This document shows positions 18,201 through 28,913 of a DNA stretch of 64,000 nucleotides, one piece after another. The translations under genes and the position numbers were made by a program. The notes under the pieces were generated by a model. The model made no database searches. It worked only from the letters and a program-made list of their open reading frames with translations, and had not been told where the DNA came from. The stretch comes from Pseudomonas sp. TH15 (GTDB lineage: Bacteria; Pseudomonadota; Gammaproteobacteria; Pseudomonadales; Pseudomonadaceae). The stretch lies in assembly GCF_016651105.1 (NCBI RefSeq), contig NZ_JAEKEL010000001.1:1199501-1263500 (forward strand). Reading direction: 5' to 3'. The first letter of the stretch is position 1. Every line of letters begins with the position of its first letter.

Positions 18201-18293
18201 ATCGCGAGCAAGCTCGCTCCCACAGTTGTTCTCTGGTGTTCATAAAATCTGTGTTCACCACCGAACCATTGTGGGAGCGAGCTTGCTCGCGAT
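18201..18293. repeat. Inverted pair of extragenic palindromes (REP-like, GAGC family)
   Basis: ATCGCGAGCAAGCTCGCTCC and its inverse GGAGCGAGCTTGCTCGCGAT lie head to head in the gap after the hypothetical membrane protein. Same family as 11284-11377, with A/T at the centre in place of G/C. Confidence 0.8.
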
Positions 18294-18486
18294 GGCGATC
18301 CTACGGCCGCTGAAACTCTCGACCCATACGAATGGTCCATAGACACTCTTTCACCTTTAATCATTAAGCCCTCCCGCCCCGCAAATGCTAATCTCCATCG
18401 CACTTTTGCGCAGTCGTGACCGCAACCCGTCATGGGTTCAGGGAAGACGACCACACTTTCAACAACGGACATTGATCGGGTAATTC

Positions 18487-19992
18487 ATGAATAAATCAGC
18501 AGGCGTGCTTCTTGGAATTGTCGTTGCCATCGGTGCAATCAGCGCCGGCGGTGCCTGGTACACCGGCACTAAACTGGAAGGCGTGCTGAACGCCTCCGTC
18601 GTTGACGCCAACAAAGAACTGCAAACTGCGCTGGTGGGTTCCAACGGCACGGCGTCCCTGGAACTGGTGTCCGTGGAACGTGGTGTTTTCAGCAGCACTG
18701 CTCATTACCGCCTCAAGGGCGAAGGCGATATGTTCGGTGGCGCACCGGTCGAATTGCTCTTCGTCGATCATGTAGAGCACGGCCCGCTGCCGTTCTCGCG
18801 TCTGGCTTCGTTGAAGTGGTTGCCGGTCATGGCCACCAATCACTTTGAGCTGGAAAAAACCCCGCTCACGGAAAAATGGTTTGCCGCCGCCAACGGCCTG
18901 TCGCCGGTCAAAGGCGTGGTTAACATTGGTTATGACAACTCCACCAACGGCACTTTCGAACTGCTGCCGCTGGAAACGGCTCTGGATGACAAGTCCAGCC
19001 TGAAGTTTTCTGGGCTGAACATGGACATCGCCGCCAGCGCCCAGGCGCAGAAAGTGAAAGCCAGCGGTTACATGGACAGCCTGAAACTGACCACCGTGTC
19101 TGAAGATCAGGCGCCGGTGACCGTCGAGCTGAACGGCCTGACCCTGGCCAGCAACCTGGTCAAAAGCACCTACGGCTACTACACCGGCGATAACACCGTC
19201 GAGTTGACCAGCAGCAAGACCACCTTCGGCGCCAAGCAGTTGATCGTCGGCGTCAACAAATTCGAGATGAAGAACCAGACTGAAGAGTCGGGCACCAGCG
19301 CTTCCGGGCGTGCCGATTACAAAGTCGGCGAGCTGACATTTAACGGCAAAACCGTCGGTTCGGCACAAATGGCCATGAGCCTGAAGAACCTCGACATCCC
19401 GTCGACGCTGTCGTTGATGCAGATTTACCAGACCAAGCTGCAACCGTACGAGCAGGCTGCCGCCGCCGCGACTGCCGCCGGTGAACCCGCGCCAGAGCTG
19501 AACCTGACCCCGGCCGAAGAAGCGCAGGTCAAGTCCGGCCTGGAGAAACTGTTGGCCGCCGGCCCGCAATTCGCGCTGGAGAACCTGTCGTTCAACACTG
19601 CCAACGGTGAAAGCCGCGCCAACCTGGTGCTCGACCTGACCAAACCGGCGTCCATGGACCTGCCGCCGGATCAATTGGTCCGTCAGTTGATCGCCCTGTT
19701 GGACATCAACCTGCAAGTGTCCAAGCCAATGCTCGTTGACCTGCTCAGCCTGCAAGCACAAGCGGATGGCCAGACTGACGCCAAGGTCATCGTCGACCAG
19801 GCAACGGCGACCAGCGACATGTTCGCCAGCATGGCGATCGGCACACAGTTGGCCAAACTGGATGGCACCAATGTCGTCTCCAAACTGCATTACGCCAACA
19901 ATCAGGTGGAGTTCAACGGCCAGAAAATGACCGTCGAAGAATTTGTCGGCTTCGTGATGGGCAAACTCGGTGGTGCTGGCGTCGTTCAGTAA
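18487..19992 (+). CDS. DUF945 (YdgA-like) family protein
   Basis: 501 residues. An N-terminal membrane segment or uncleaved signal (residues 5-24, GVLLGIVVAIGAISAGGAWY) is followed by the DUF945 opening KLEGVL, SLELVSVERGVFSSTAHYRLKG and VEHGPLPFSRL. The rest is a long beta-rich periplasmic domain. E. coli YdgA is the best known relative and its role is unclear. Monocistronic, with its own terminator 18 bases after the stop. Confidence 0.82.
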   Translation: MNKSAGVLLGIVVAIGAISAGGAWYTGTKLEGVLNASVVDANKELQTALVGSNGTASLELVSVERGVFSSTAHYRLKGEGDMFGGAPVELLFVDHVEHGPLPFSRLASLKWLPVMATNHFELEKTPLTEKWFAAANGLSPVKGVVNIGYDNSTNGTFELLPLETALDDKSSLKFSGLNMDIAASAQAQKVKASGYMDSLKLTTVSEDQAPVTVELNGLTLASNLVKSTYGYYTGDNTVELTSSKTTFGAKQLIVGVNKFEMKNQTEESGTSASGRADYKVGELTFNGKTVGSAQMAMSLKNLDIPSTLSLMQIYQTKLQPYEQAAAAATAAGEPAPELNLTPAEEAQVKSGLEKLLAAGPQFALENLSFNTANGESRANLVLDLTKPASMDLPPDQLVRQLIALLDINLQVSKPMLVDLLSLQAQADGQTDAKVIVDQATATSDMFASMAIGTQLAKLDGTNVVSKLHYANNQVEFNGQKMTVEEFVGFVMGKLGGAGVVQ

Positions 19993-20010
19993 CCTTCGCG
20001 CGACACACTG

Positions 20011-20048
20011 ACGCCCGGCCTCTGCGCAAGCAGACGCCGGGCGTTTTG
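20011..20048 (+). terminator. Rho-independent terminator
   Basis: ACGCCCGGC and GCCGGGCGT form a GC-rich stem around a 17-base loop, followed by TTTTGC. It lies just after the DUF945 gene. Confidence 0.8.
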
Positions 20049-20247
20049 CTGTCTGGCGTTTGAGAATTGCCGGGGCGTGAAGCAGGGAATGTAACGAATC
20101 TGAATAAATATTGTGTTCTGAATAATGGTCTACGCTTGCGTGCAAGACTGCCTAGATAAAGCTTGGCCGGGTTATCCATCCGGCTTTCCGTTACGAATGG
20201 GCAAGGAGGGCATAGCAGCCCGGCTGGCCATGTAAGGATGCTGACGA

Positions 20248-22728
20248 ATGCTGTGTTTTTCTCGTCCCGTTGTTCCTCGTAGGTTTAGCCCGTTGCTGCG
20301 CATTGCACTCTGCAGCCAGCTGCTCTGGCCCGTGCTGGCGTTTGCCGACACGCCCTACGACCAGATGGTCCGTGATGCCCGTGCGGGTAACTACACGCCT
20401 GCGCTGACCGTACTGCGTCAGGTACCTGTGAGCCAGGCCACCAACGGCCAGGTCAGCGATCATTTGCAGATCGCCGGCTGGGCTGGCCTCGACGCCGAAG
20501 TGGTGCAGGTCTATGAGACCCAGGGGCGCAATCGGGCACTGCCGGTTCAGGCGTTGATCGCCACCGCCCGCGCCTATCGCAACCTCAAGCGCTGGGATTC
20601 GGCGACCGAGGTCTATAACAAGGCCCTCGCGCTGGAGCCGCAGAACCCGGACTTGCAACTCGGTCTGGCCATGACCCAGGCGGACGCCGGCAAACCTGAC
20701 GAAGCCGTGACCCGCACCAAAGCGCTGGTGGCCGCCAAACCGGACGACCCTTCCCGTCGTCTGGCGCTGGCCTATGCCTTGACCCGCGCCGGTGCCACCT
20801 ACGACGCCCTGTTTGAATACGACCAAGCCTTCATTCGGGCCGGGAGCAAGCCTGACGTTGCCCGTGAATACGTCTTTGCCCTGCAACGTGCGCGCCTGCC
20901 TGAGCCGGCCCTGCGCCTGGCCCGCCAACGGCCGGGGCTGATCGATCCGGTGCAACTGCGGGTCATCGAAGGTGATTTGGCCGCCGAACAGGTACGCATG
21001 GCTGAGTTCGCCACCCGCAGCGAGAAAGAACGCTTCGTCATTGCCGACCGTGCGCTGAGCGGTTACGACCAGTTGTTGACCACTTGGACCCCGGATCCGA
21101 AGGCTCACGATGACGTGATCCGCTGGCGCATTGATCGCATGGGCGCGCTAAAGGCTCGTGCGCGCACTGCTGAAGTCATCACCGAATATCAGAAACTGCT
21201 CGGCGAAGGCGTGAAAATTCCTACCTACGCCATGCGTTGGGTGGCGGGTGCTTATCTGGATCGACGCGAGCCCGAGATCGCTACCGACCTGTATCGCCAA
21301 GTGCTGGCGGCGCCTGATGCCGACCCTGCCGATCGTGTCGAAGACACCACGGCGCTGTATTACGCGTTGCTTGAAAGCGACCATGCGGAAGAAGCGCGCA
21401 CCGTGGCGGAGAATCTGGCCAAGTCCCAGAACCCGCGTGTCGAACTCAAGGGGCTGCCTTTCGGCAACCCGAATGACTCATGGATGGACGCCCAGCAACT
21501 CGCCGCCCAGGCCGGCACGTATGGCTCTGATCTGCCGTCCGGTGAGCAGCGTTTACAGACTTTGGTGGATCAGGCGCCGGGCAACGTTGGCTTGCGCCTG
21601 GCCCAGGCTGACTTGTACCTCGCTCGAGCCTGGCCGCGCCGCGCGGAAAGCCAGCTCAAGGAAACCGAGAGCATGGTCCCGCGGGACATCGGGCTGGAAG
21701 TTGCTCAGGCCCACACCGCCATGGACTTGCAGGAATGGCGGCAGATGGATGCGCTGACCGACGATGTGGTCGCGCGTTTCCCAGACAACCGTCAGGTGCA
21801 GCGTCTGGATCGTCAGCGCGACGTGCACGACATGGCCGAGCTGCGGGTGCAAACCTACGGCGGCAAGAGTTACGGTGGTGGCAGCAACGGGGCCGGTGCG
21901 GTGGCCGGCAGCAAGGATTTCGGCATCGAAACCGTGCTCTACAGCCCGCCCATCGATGAAGACTGGCGCGTATTTGCCGGTGTCGGCTACGCCACGGGAG
22001 ATTTCCAGGAAGGCACCGGTCGTGATCGCACGCAACGGCTTGGTGTCGAGCGCCGCACCCGCGACATGACCCTGGAGGCGGAGGTTTCCAATCACGACTT
22101 CGGTTATGGCGACAAGCAAGGCGCGCGCCTGTCGATTGCCCGCGACATTGACGATCACTGGCAATACGGCGGCAGCCTCGCCTACCTCTCGGCCGATACC
22201 CCGCTGCGAGCGTTGAACAGCGATGTGACGTCCAATGGCGGCAGCGGTTTCATCCGCTGGCGCGCCAATGAAAGCCGCGAATGGAAACTGGCGGTCAGCC
22301 CCTCGCATTTCAGCGACGGCAACAACCGCGTCGAGGCCTTGCTGACCGGGCGCGAGGGCGTCTATACCGCGCCGAAGGTGCAAGTTGACCTCGGCCTGGA
22401 AGTCGGCACCAGCCACAACTCCATGTCCGAGGACGTACCGTACTTCAACCCCAAATCCGATTTCAGTGTCCTGCCGACGGTGAACGTCAATCACGTTCTG
22501 TATCACCGCTACGAAACCTCCTGGAGCCAACAGTTCCAGGCCGGTGCGGGCACCTACAGCCAGCGCGATTACGGCACCGGGGGTGTCGGCCTGCTGGGCT
22601 ATGGCCAGCGCTACAGCTGGAACGATGTATTCGAGGTGGGCGGCTTGTTGACGGTGATCAACCGGCCTTATGACGGCGATCGCGAAACCGATCTGCGTCT
22701 GCTCGTCGACCTCACTTACCGCTTCTAG
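20248..22728 (+). CDS. pgaA: Poly-beta-1,6-N-acetyl-D-glucosamine export porin PgaA
   Basis: 826 residues: a signal peptide (cleavage near VLAFA-D), a periplasmic TPR superhelix (about 30-520; units such as AYRNLKRWDSATEVYNKALALEPQNPD) and a C-terminal beta-barrel with aromatic terminal strands ending in TYRF. This is the PgaA/HmsH plan: the TPRs bind deacetylated polymer and PgaB, the barrel exports PNAG across the outer membrane. The ATG at 20248 is preceded by AAGGATG. First gene of pgaABCD; the 200-base region ahead holds no other gene. Confidence 0.93.
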   Translation: MLCFSRPVVPRRFSPLLRIALCSQLLWPVLAFADTPYDQMVRDARAGNYTPALTVLRQVPVSQATNGQVSDHLQIAGWAGLDAEVVQVYETQGRNRALPVQALIATARAYRNLKRWDSATEVYNKALALEPQNPDLQLGLAMTQADAGKPDEAVTRTKALVAAKPDDPSRRLALAYALTRAGATYDALFEYDQAFIRAGSKPDVAREYVFALQRARLPEPALRLARQRPGLIDPVQLRVIEGDLAAEQVRMAEFATRSEKERFVIADRALSGYDQLLTTWTPDPKAHDDVIRWRIDRMGALKARARTAEVITEYQKLLGEGVKIPTYAMRWVAGAYLDRREPEIATDLYRQVLAAPDADPADRVEDTTALYYALLESDHAEEARTVAENLAKSQNPRVELKGLPFGNPNDSWMDAQQLAAQAGTYGSDLPSGEQRLQTLVDQAPGNVGLRLAQADLYLARAWPRRAESQLKETESMVPRDIGLEVAQAHTAMDLQEWRQMDALTDDVVARFPDNRQVQRLDRQRDVHDMAELRVQTYGGKSYGGGSNGAGAVAGSKDFGIETVLYSPPIDEDWRVFAGVGYATGDFQEGTGRDRTQRLGVERRTRDMTLEAEVSNHDFGYGDKQGARLSIARDIDDHWQYGGSLAYLSADTPLRALNSDVTSNGGSGFIRWRANESREWKLAVSPSHFSDGNNRVEALLTGREGVYTAPKVQVDLGLEVGTSHNSMSEDVPYFNPKSDFSVLPTVNVNHVLYHRYETSWSQQFQAGAGTYSQRDYGTGGVGLLGYGQRYSWNDVFEVGGLLTVINRPYDGDRETDLRLLVDLTYRF

Positions 22729-22740
22729 AAGAGTTTGAAG

Positions 22741-24738
22741 ATGCCTTTTATCTCGCGTTTCATCCTTCTGCTGGGAGTGCTGCTGGTCAGCGCCTGCGCC
22801 CAGCAAGCTCCGGCGTTCGCGCCGCCGTCCGAGCGTCCTGTTGCCGCTAACGAAACACCGTGGCCGAAAAACCACGTGCTGGGGATTGCCTACCACGACA
22901 TTGAAGACCGCGACCCCGATCAAGCGGTGGTGGCCGTGCGTACCGAACGCATGATTGAACAACTGGCGTGGCTGCGGGAGAACGACTACAAACCGGTCAC
23001 CATCGATCAGATCCTGGCGGCCCACAAGGGCGGTCCGGAGTTGCCGGCCAAGGCGATTCTGCTGAGCTTCGACGACGGCTATGCGAGCTTCTACACCCGC
23101 GTGCTGCCGGTGCTGCGTGCCTATAACTGGCATGCGTTGCTGGCCCCGGTCGGCGTATGGATCGATACACCGGCGAACCAGCAGGTGGATTTCGCCGGGC
23201 AAATGCGTCCGCGTTCGGACTTCCTGACCTGGGAGCAGGTGCGGGAAATCTCCAAGTCCGGGCTGGTGGAAATCGCCGCCCATACCGACGCCAGCCACAA
23301 GGGCATCCTCGCCAACCCTCAGGGCAACCTGCAACCCGCGGCAGCGACCCGGCGTTATGACGCCACCACCGGCCGCTACGAGACGGAAGAAGCCTTCCAG
23401 GCGCGCATGCGCACCGACGTCGTGACCATCTCGGAGAAAATCCGCAAGGCCGTCGGTTACAAGCCGCGAGTCTGGGTCTGGCCTTACGGCACGGCGGACG
23501 GCAGCACGTTGCAAATTATCAATGACCAGGGCTATCAAATGGCCCTGACCCTGGACGACGGCCTCGATGCCCTCGACGACCTGATGAGCAGCCCGCGCTT
23601 CCTGGTGGCTTCCGATCCGGACGGCGAGCACTTCGCCAACAGCATCGTCGCGGTGCAAGCCGATGCACCGATGCGCGTGGTGCATGTGGACCTGGATAAC
23701 GTCTACGACCCGGACCCGGCCCAGCAGGAAATCAACCTCGGCAAACTGATCCAGCGCATGGCCGACATGGGCGCCAATACGGTGTTCCTGCAAGCTTTCG
23801 CCGATCCGCAAGGCGACGGCCTGGTGCACTCGCTGTACTTCCCTAACCGCCATCTGCCGGTGCGCGCCGATATTTTTGATCGCGTGGCCTGGCAGTTGCG
23901 CACCCGGGCCCACGTCAAAGTCTTCGCCTGGATGCCGGTGCTCAGTTATGCCCTGGATTCGAACCTGCCGCGCGTGACGCGCTGGGACCCGAAAACCGGC
24001 ACCACCTCGGTCGACCCGGACCAGTACAAACGCCTGTCGCCCTTCGACCCGAACGTGCGGCGCATCATTGGTGAAATCTACGAAGACGTCGCTCGCCTGA
24101 CCTCGGTCGACGGCATCCTCTACCACGACGATGCGGTGCTCTCGGACTTCGAAGACGCCGGCCCCGAAGCGCTCAAGGTGTATGCCGCCAACGGCCTGCC
24201 GGGCTCGATTGCCGCGTTGCGGGACGATCCAGCGGCGCTGCAACGCTGGACGCGGTTCAAGAGCCGCTACCTGATCGACTTCACCAAAGAACTCACCGCC
24301 AAGGTTCGCGCCATTCGCGGCCCGCAGGTACTGACCGCGCGTAATATCTTTGCCGAGCCGATGCTCAATCCCCAGAGCGAAGCCTGGTTCGCGCAGAACC
24401 TCGACGACTTCCTCGGCACCTACGACTGGACGGCGCCGATGGCGATGCCACTCATGGAAAAACAAAGCCTGGCGCAATCCGGGCCATGGCTCGAAGCGTT
24501 GGTAGCCACGGTCAAGTCTCGCCCCGGCGCGCTGCAGCGCACGGTGTTCGAATTGCAGGCCAAGGACTGGACGAAGAAAACCGATTCCGACATCGATGGC
24601 GCGCAGCTGAGCGACTGGATGGGCCGCCTCAAGCGGCAGGGCGCCACCAGCTTCGGCTACTACCCGGATAACTTCCTCGAGAACCAGCCGGACGTGAAAA
24701 CCGTGCGACCTGCGCTCTCCAACAAGTGGAATCCATAA
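22741..24738 (+). CDS. pgaB: Poly-beta-1,6-N-acetyl-D-glucosamine N-deacetylase PgaB
   Basis: 665 residues. The ATG at 22741 follows AGAAGAG and gives a lipoprotein signal with lipobox VSAC (Cys19). The N-terminal NodB-type deacetylase domain shows [10 protein letters not shown] and later WPYGT; the C-terminal half is the hydrolase/PNAG-binding domain starting near [18 protein letters not shown]. The enzyme partly deacetylates PNAG in the periplasm, needed for export through PgaA. Twelve bases after pgaA. Confidence 0.93.
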   Translation: MPFISRFILLLGVLLVSACAQQAPAFAPPSERPVAANETPWPKNHVLGIAYHDIEDRDPDQAVVAVRTERMIEQLAWLRENDYKPVTIDQILAAHKGGPELPAKAILLSFDDGYASFYTRVLPVLRAYNWHALLAPVGVWIDTPANQQVDFAGQMRPRSDFLTWEQVREISKSGLVEIAAHTDASHKGILANPQGNLQPAAATRRYDATTGRYETEEAFQARMRTDVVTISEKIRKAVGYKPRVWVWPYGTADGSTLQIINDQGYQMALTLDDGLDALDDLMSSPRFLVASDPDGEHFANSIVAVQADAPMRVVHVDLDNVYDPDPAQQEINLGKLIQRMADMGANTVFLQAFADPQGDGLVHSLYFPNRHLPVRADIFDRVAWQLRTRAHVKVFAWMPVLSYALDSNLPRVTRWDPKTGTTSVDPDQYKRLSPFDPNVRRIIGEIYEDVARLTSVDGILYHDDAVLSDFEDAGPEALKVYAANGLPGSIAALRDDPAALQRWTRFKSRYLIDFTKELTAKVRAIRGPQVLTARNIFAEPMLNPQSEAWFAQNLDDFLGTYDWTAPMAMPLMEKQSLAQSGPWLEALVATVKSRPGALQRTVFELQAKDWTKKTDSDIDGAQLSDWMGRLKRQGATSFGYYPDNFLENQPDVKTVRPALSNKWNP

Positions 24739-24739
24739 C

Positions 24740-26095
24740 ATGCTGGATAGAATGCTGGCCCTGCTGGTTCTGGCGATCGTCCTCGGGATACCCCTTGGGC
24801 TGATCTTCCTGCTCACCGGGCAATTCCTGATGGACTTCGTGTTCTTCTATCCACTGTTCATGTCCGGCTTGTGGATCGCCGGCGGCCTGTATTTCTGGCT
24901 GCACTGGGAGCGGCACTGGCCGTGGAAGGACGACACCTTGCCGCCACCGCTGGCCGGTGAGCCGATGATTTCGATCCTGATCCCTTGCTACAACGAAGGT
25001 GAAAACGCCGCCGACACCATCCACGCGGCGCTGGCCCAGCATTATCCGAATATCGAAGTGATCGCGATCAACGACGGCTCCAAGGACAACACCGCCGCCG
25101 TACTCGACGCACTGGCCGCGCAAGACCCACGATTGCGGGTGCTGCACCTGGCGGAAAACCAGGGCAAAGCCGTGGCCCTGCGCATGGGTGCCATCGCCGC
25201 ACGCAGTGAGTATCTGGTGTGCATCGACGGTGACGCGTTGCTGGCGCCGAATACCGCAGCCTACCTGGTGGCGCCGATGCTCGATAACGCGCGCCTCGGC
25301 GCGGTGACCGGCAACCCGCGAATCCGCACTCGTTCGACGCTGGTTGGTCGGGTTCAGGTCGGTGAGTTCTCGTCGATCATTGGCTTGATCAAGCGCACAC
25401 AGCGGGTCTTCGGACGGATCTTTACTGTCTCCGGGGTGATCGTCGCCTTCCGTCGCACGGCCCTGAACCGGGTCGGCTACTGGAGCCCGGACATGATCAC
25501 CGAAGACATCGACATCAGCTGGAAACTGCAACTGGACCACTGGAGCATCTTCTACGAGCCCCGTGCCCTGTGCTGGATCCTCATGCCGGAAACCCTCAAC
25601 GGCCTGTGGAAGCAGCGTTTGCGCTGGGCCCAGGGCGGCGCCGAAGTGTTGTTCAAAAACATTCGTGGCATCTGGCAGTACCGCCATCGTTACCTGTGGC
25701 CGCTGCTGTTCGAATATTGCCTGTCCACCGGTTGGGCGTTCACCTTCCTGCTGTCGGTGATCTTCTGGGCAATGGGCAAATTTGTCGAAATGCCCGATCC
25801 CATCGCTGTGCATCACTTATTACCGCCGGCCTTTACCGGGTTGCTGCTGGCGCTGGTCTGCCTGTTGCAGTTCGCGATCAGCATTCTGATTGACCGGCGC
25901 TATGAGAAGGGCCTTTGGAAAACCATGTTCTGGGTCGTCTGGTATCCATTGGTGTTCTGGCTCATCAGCTTGCTCACCACCCTGGTCAGCTTTCCAAAAG
26001 TGCTGTTCGGCCAACATCAGAAACGCGCGCGTTGGGTCAGTCCGGACCGGGGCATCAAACCGCTGAATGACGATGAGGAAGAGGTCATCAAATGA
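24740..26095 (+). CDS. pgaC: Poly-beta-1,6-N-acetyl-D-glucosamine synthase PgaC
   Basis: 451 residues. A family 2 glycosyltransferase in the inner membrane: N-terminal helices (about 5-60), the catalytic domain beginning [16 protein letters not shown], then [23 protein letters not shown] and the QRLRW motif (about residue 292), and C-terminal helices. It polymerises UDP-GlcNAc into PNAG and translocates it with PgaD; synthesis in E. coli is c-di-GMP dependent. A single base separates it from pgaB, and it overlaps pgaD by 4 bases. Confidence 0.94.
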   Translation: MLDRMLALLVLAIVLGIPLGLIFLLTGQFLMDFVFFYPLFMSGLWIAGGLYFWLHWERHWPWKDDTLPPPLAGEPMISILIPCYNEGENAADTIHAALAQHYPNIEVIAINDGSKDNTAAVLDALAAQDPRLRVLHLAENQGKAVALRMGAIAARSEYLVCIDGDALLAPNTAAYLVAPMLDNARLGAVTGNPRIRTRSTLVGRVQVGEFSSIIGLIKRTQRVFGRIFTVSGVIVAFRRTALNRVGYWSPDMITEDIDISWKLQLDHWSIFYEPRALCWILMPETLNGLWKQRLRWAQGGAEVLFKNIRGIWQYRHRYLWPLLFEYCLSTGWAFTFLLSVIFWAMGKFVEMPDPIAVHHLLPPAFTGLLLALVCLLQFAISILIDRRYEKGLWKTMFWVVWYPLVFWLISLLTTLVSFPKVLFGQHQKRARWVSPDRGIKPLNDDEEEVIK

Positions 26096-26619
26096 AAATC
26101 ATCAGAACCCGGCAGCGTCCTTTTCTGATCGTGATCGACGTGATCCTTACCGTGTTGGCGTGGGTTGGCCTGCTGTTTTTGCTAATACGTGGGTTATGGC
26201 CACTGATCGAAACGCACGCGGGCGGGCCGCGCATCGATAACTCGGCATTCGAAGCGCTGGGGACCTTGCAGATTTATCTGTGGGTGGCGTTGTTCAACGC
26301 AGTGGTCCTGATTTCCTGGGCGCGTTATCAGCACCGCAAAAGCAAAAGCTTCGCCCAGCGTCGGCTGCCGGCACCGGTTGTGGACGATCACGGCTTGAGC
26401 AAAAGCTTCAAGTTGACCGGTGATCGTCTGGAAAAACTGCGCACCCCGGGCTCGATGACCATTCACAACAATCAGGATGGCGATATCAGTCGTGTAGTGA
26501 CGCACTTCTGGCCGGTGGAACAACAAGAGTTGCCACCACCGCTCGCGCCGCTGGAGAACCCGCGAGTGATCTTTCTGCACGCCGAAGACGATGACAACCG
26601 CGACCCTCTGCCTCGTTGA
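26092..26619 (+). CDS. pgaD: PNAG biosynthesis protein PgaD
   Basis: 175 residues with two membrane helices (about 13-38 and 60-82) and a cytoplasmic tail containing the family-typical [10 protein letters not shown] segment. PgaD is the small partner of PgaC; in E. coli the pair binds c-di-GMP. Its place as last gene of an overlapping pgaABCD run supports the call. The tail after residue 130 is Pro/Glu-rich and probably variable. Confidence 0.88.
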   Translation: MKIIRTRQRPFLIVIDVILTVLAWVGLLFLLIRGLWPLIETHAGGPRIDNSAFEALGTLQIYLWVALFNAVVLISWARYQHRKSKSFAQRRLPAPVVDDHGLSKSFKLTGDRLEKLRTPGSMTIHNNQDGDISRVVTHFWPVEQQELPPPLAPLENPRVIFLHAEDDDNRDPLPR

Positions 26620-26623
26620 CCGG

Positions 26624-26664
26624 TTGATCGCTCCCAAGCTCCACGTGGGAGCGATCAATCAAAA
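26624..26664 (+). terminator. Hairpin after pgaD
   Basis: TTGATCGCTCCCA and TGGGAGCGATCAA form a perfect 13-bp stem around a 9-base loop, followed by TCAAAAG. A half copy of the GATCGCAGCC extragenic family adjoins it (26660-26690). Likely termination of the pga operon, though no long T-run is present. Confidence 0.6.
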
Positions 26665-26685
26665 GATCGCAGCCTGCGGCAGCTC

Positions 26686-28211
26686 CTACAAGTGGATCAT
26701 CAGTGACCAGGCTTCTTCCATCGGCAATGGTTGTTTCATGCGTTCGGCCAGCATGGCCATGGCGCGTTCTTTTTCGCAGGCGACTGCCGCGACCAGCACA
26801 CCATTTCTGCCGAACAGCCCAATAAACGGCGGGTGCTCGGGATCGCCGAGAAACTCGACCTCATCCCAATGTTCGGCGTGACCGAGATAGTCGTAGTTCT
26901 TGCCAAAATGCCAGGTCCAGAAAAACGCTACGTCGAGGTAGTGCTCTTCGCCTCCGAGCATGTTCGCGGCAGCGATTCGCGCATGTTGCTGGGCCAGGCG
27001 CCAGTGCTCGATGCGCTGAGGCTGGCCGTTGAGCGTGAAGGTGGCAATGTCGCCAATCGCCCACAGGCTGTCGCTGACGCGCATGCCGTCATCGACCCGC
27101 AGCGATTGGTCTTTCTCCCGTGGCAGTGAAGCAAACGCTTCTGTGGCCGGGTGCACGCCGACCCCGCCAGCACCAGATCCGCAGAAATCCGTAAGCCGTT
27201 GTCCAGCAGCACCGCCTCGACCTTGCCGTCGCCAATGATCTCGGTGGCCGCATGCTCGCTGATGAATTTCACGCCGTTTTGTTCGTGCAGTGCACGCAGG
27301 GCTTTGCCCACGGCCTCGCCGAACTGGGCGACGAAAGGCACGGCGTGGCGTGCGAGCACGGTGACGTCGAGGCCGTGCTGGCGCAGCGCCGAGGCGCATT
27401 CAAGGGCGATGAAGCTGTCGCCGATGATCACCGCGCGTTGCTCCGGTGTCGCCGCGCTCATGATCTGCTCGGCCTGGGCTTTTGAGCGCAGGACAAATAC
27501 CTGAGGCAAGTCGGCACCGGGCAACTCCAGCGGATTGGGCTCGGCCCCTGTGGCGAGCACCGCCGCGTCATAAAGCAGGGTTTCACCGTTAGTGAAATGA
27601 AGGGTTCGGTTGGCGGCGTCGAGTGAGCTGATTTCGCCTTGAACGCGCTCGATACGCTGCTCTTTATAAAAACTTTCATCGCGCAGCGGCGGGGTTTCCT
27701 GCACCGGCATTTCTCCGGCGAGGACAAATTTGCTCAGCACGGTGCGGTCATACCCGGCGTCAGGCTCTCGGTCGATCATCTTGATGCGACCGCTAAAACC
27801 CTTCTCCCGCAGAGCTGCCGCGCACGCCGTGCCCGCTGCTCCTGCGCCGACAATCACGAAGGTGCGTGAATCGTCGGCAGGCGGCGTATGCGCGTCCGGC
27901 AGTGGTTGGTCATCGACCCAAACCTCTTCGCCGCGCAGTTCCAGTGGATAACGCTTGAGGCTGTCGAGGGCCGGCGGTTCGCACAAGGCGCCGTCTTCAG
28001 CGCGAAACGCAGCCTTGTGCCACGGGCAGATCAGGCGTCCATGACACAACGCACCGTCAGCCAGGGGCGCGCCGGCATGTGGGCATTCGCCCTGAAAAGC
28101 GCGTAGCTCGCCGTTTGAGCGCAGCAACACAATCTTGCAGTCGCCGATTTCGACTTGCAGGCCACGGTCTTCAGGTACATCGGCGCTACGGGCGACAAGG
28201 TGCAGGGGCAT
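26686..28211 (-). pseudogene. Rieske/FAD-NAD(P) oxidoreductase with a single-base frameshift
   Basis: The gene starts at ATG 28211. The N-terminal Rieske domain has CPH (43-45) and CPWH (62-65) as [2Fe-2S] ligands. A class I pyridine nucleotide-disulfide reductase part follows, with GAGAAG (122-127) for FAD and VIIGDSFIALE for NAD(P)H. This is the AIFM3/ferredoxin-reductase-like architecture. Near residue 349 the frame breaks: LVLAGS continues in a wrong frame, whereas LVLAG-VGVHPATEAF to the C-terminus (GDIATF, FFWTWHFGKNYDYLG) is in the next frame. Adding one G to the GGGG run (plus-strand CCCC at 27162-27165) restores a 508-residue protein. It may be a true mutation, a slippage variant or a sequence error. 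It is divergent from the PEBP-family gene. Confidence 0.85.
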
Positions 28212-28352
28212 GTTCGGCTTCCTCGCAGGTATTTCTCTTACGAGTTTGCACAACAGTGCGAGGTTCAGCCCAATTGCCACTGCCAACGGGCGAACGGTAC
28301 GGCTATAGTCTGCCAGCCGACGACGGCCTAACCCGCACAAGGTGCTTTGGTA

Positions 28353-28913
28353 ATGACCCGATTGACCTCTCTGAACCCTTGGCTGGCGGCCGTTGCAGTC
28401 GCCCTTTGCGTGCAAATGCCCGTGCAGGCCCAGGAACGTTTCACCCTCAACATCCCAGGCGTCACCGACGATCGACTGTTCACCTCGGCCGCTGCCAGCG
28501 ACGCGTCTGGTTGTGGCGGTCACAACCAGTCCCCGGCCCTGAACTGGAACGCCGGCCCGGCAGGCACCCTCAGCTACGCCATCGTCATGCATGATCCTGA
28601 TGGCCAGAAAGGCCAGGGCGTCGATCACTGGGTGCATTACGGCATCAAGCCGACCACCCACCAGATCCCGGCCGGTGTCGGCACAAAGTCCACTTTTGAG
28701 GGCGTCGGCGGCACCAACACCAAAGGCGTCACGACCTATGTCGGCCCTTGCCCGCCGACCGGCGACAGCGCGCACCACTACGTCATCCAGATCTACGCAC
28801 TGGACCTGGCGCCGGACGCCTTGCCTGCCGGCCTGACCCGCGTGCAATTGCTGGAAAAGATCAAAGATCACGTGCTGAAAAACAGCAGCGTGGTGCGGCG
28901 TTATCACCGCTGA
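28353..28913 (+). CDS. YbhB/YbcL-family (PEBP, Raf kinase inhibitor-like) protein
   Basis: 186 residues with a Sec signal (cleavage near VQAQ-E), so periplasmic. The PEBP core is readable: GCGGHNQSPALNWNAGPAGTLSYAIVMHDPDGQKGQGVDHWVHYGI, then the GxNTKGVTTYVGPCPPTG-type segment and HHYVIQIYALD. The DPD and HW ligand-pocket elements are present. PEBP proteins bind phospholipid-like or phosphate ligands; the bacterial role is poorly known. The ATG at 28353 is preferred over a TTG six bases earlier. Confidence 0.85.
   Translation: MTRLTSLNPWLAAVAVALCVQMPVQAQERFTLNIPGVTDDRLFTSAAASDASGCGGHNQSPALNWNAGPAGTLSYAIVMHDPDGQKGQGVDHWVHYGIKPTTHQIPAGVGTKSTFEGVGGTNTKGVTTYVGPCPPTGDSAHHYVIQIYALDLAPDALPAGLTRVQLLEKIKDHVLKNSSVVRRYHR

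Noticed and set aside
21553..24816. 1,087-residue minus-strand frame over pgaA and pgaB
   Set aside because: pgaA and pgaB are fully convincing on the plus strand; the antisense frame is His/Arg/Val-rich, typical of a reverse shadow in GC-rich DNA.
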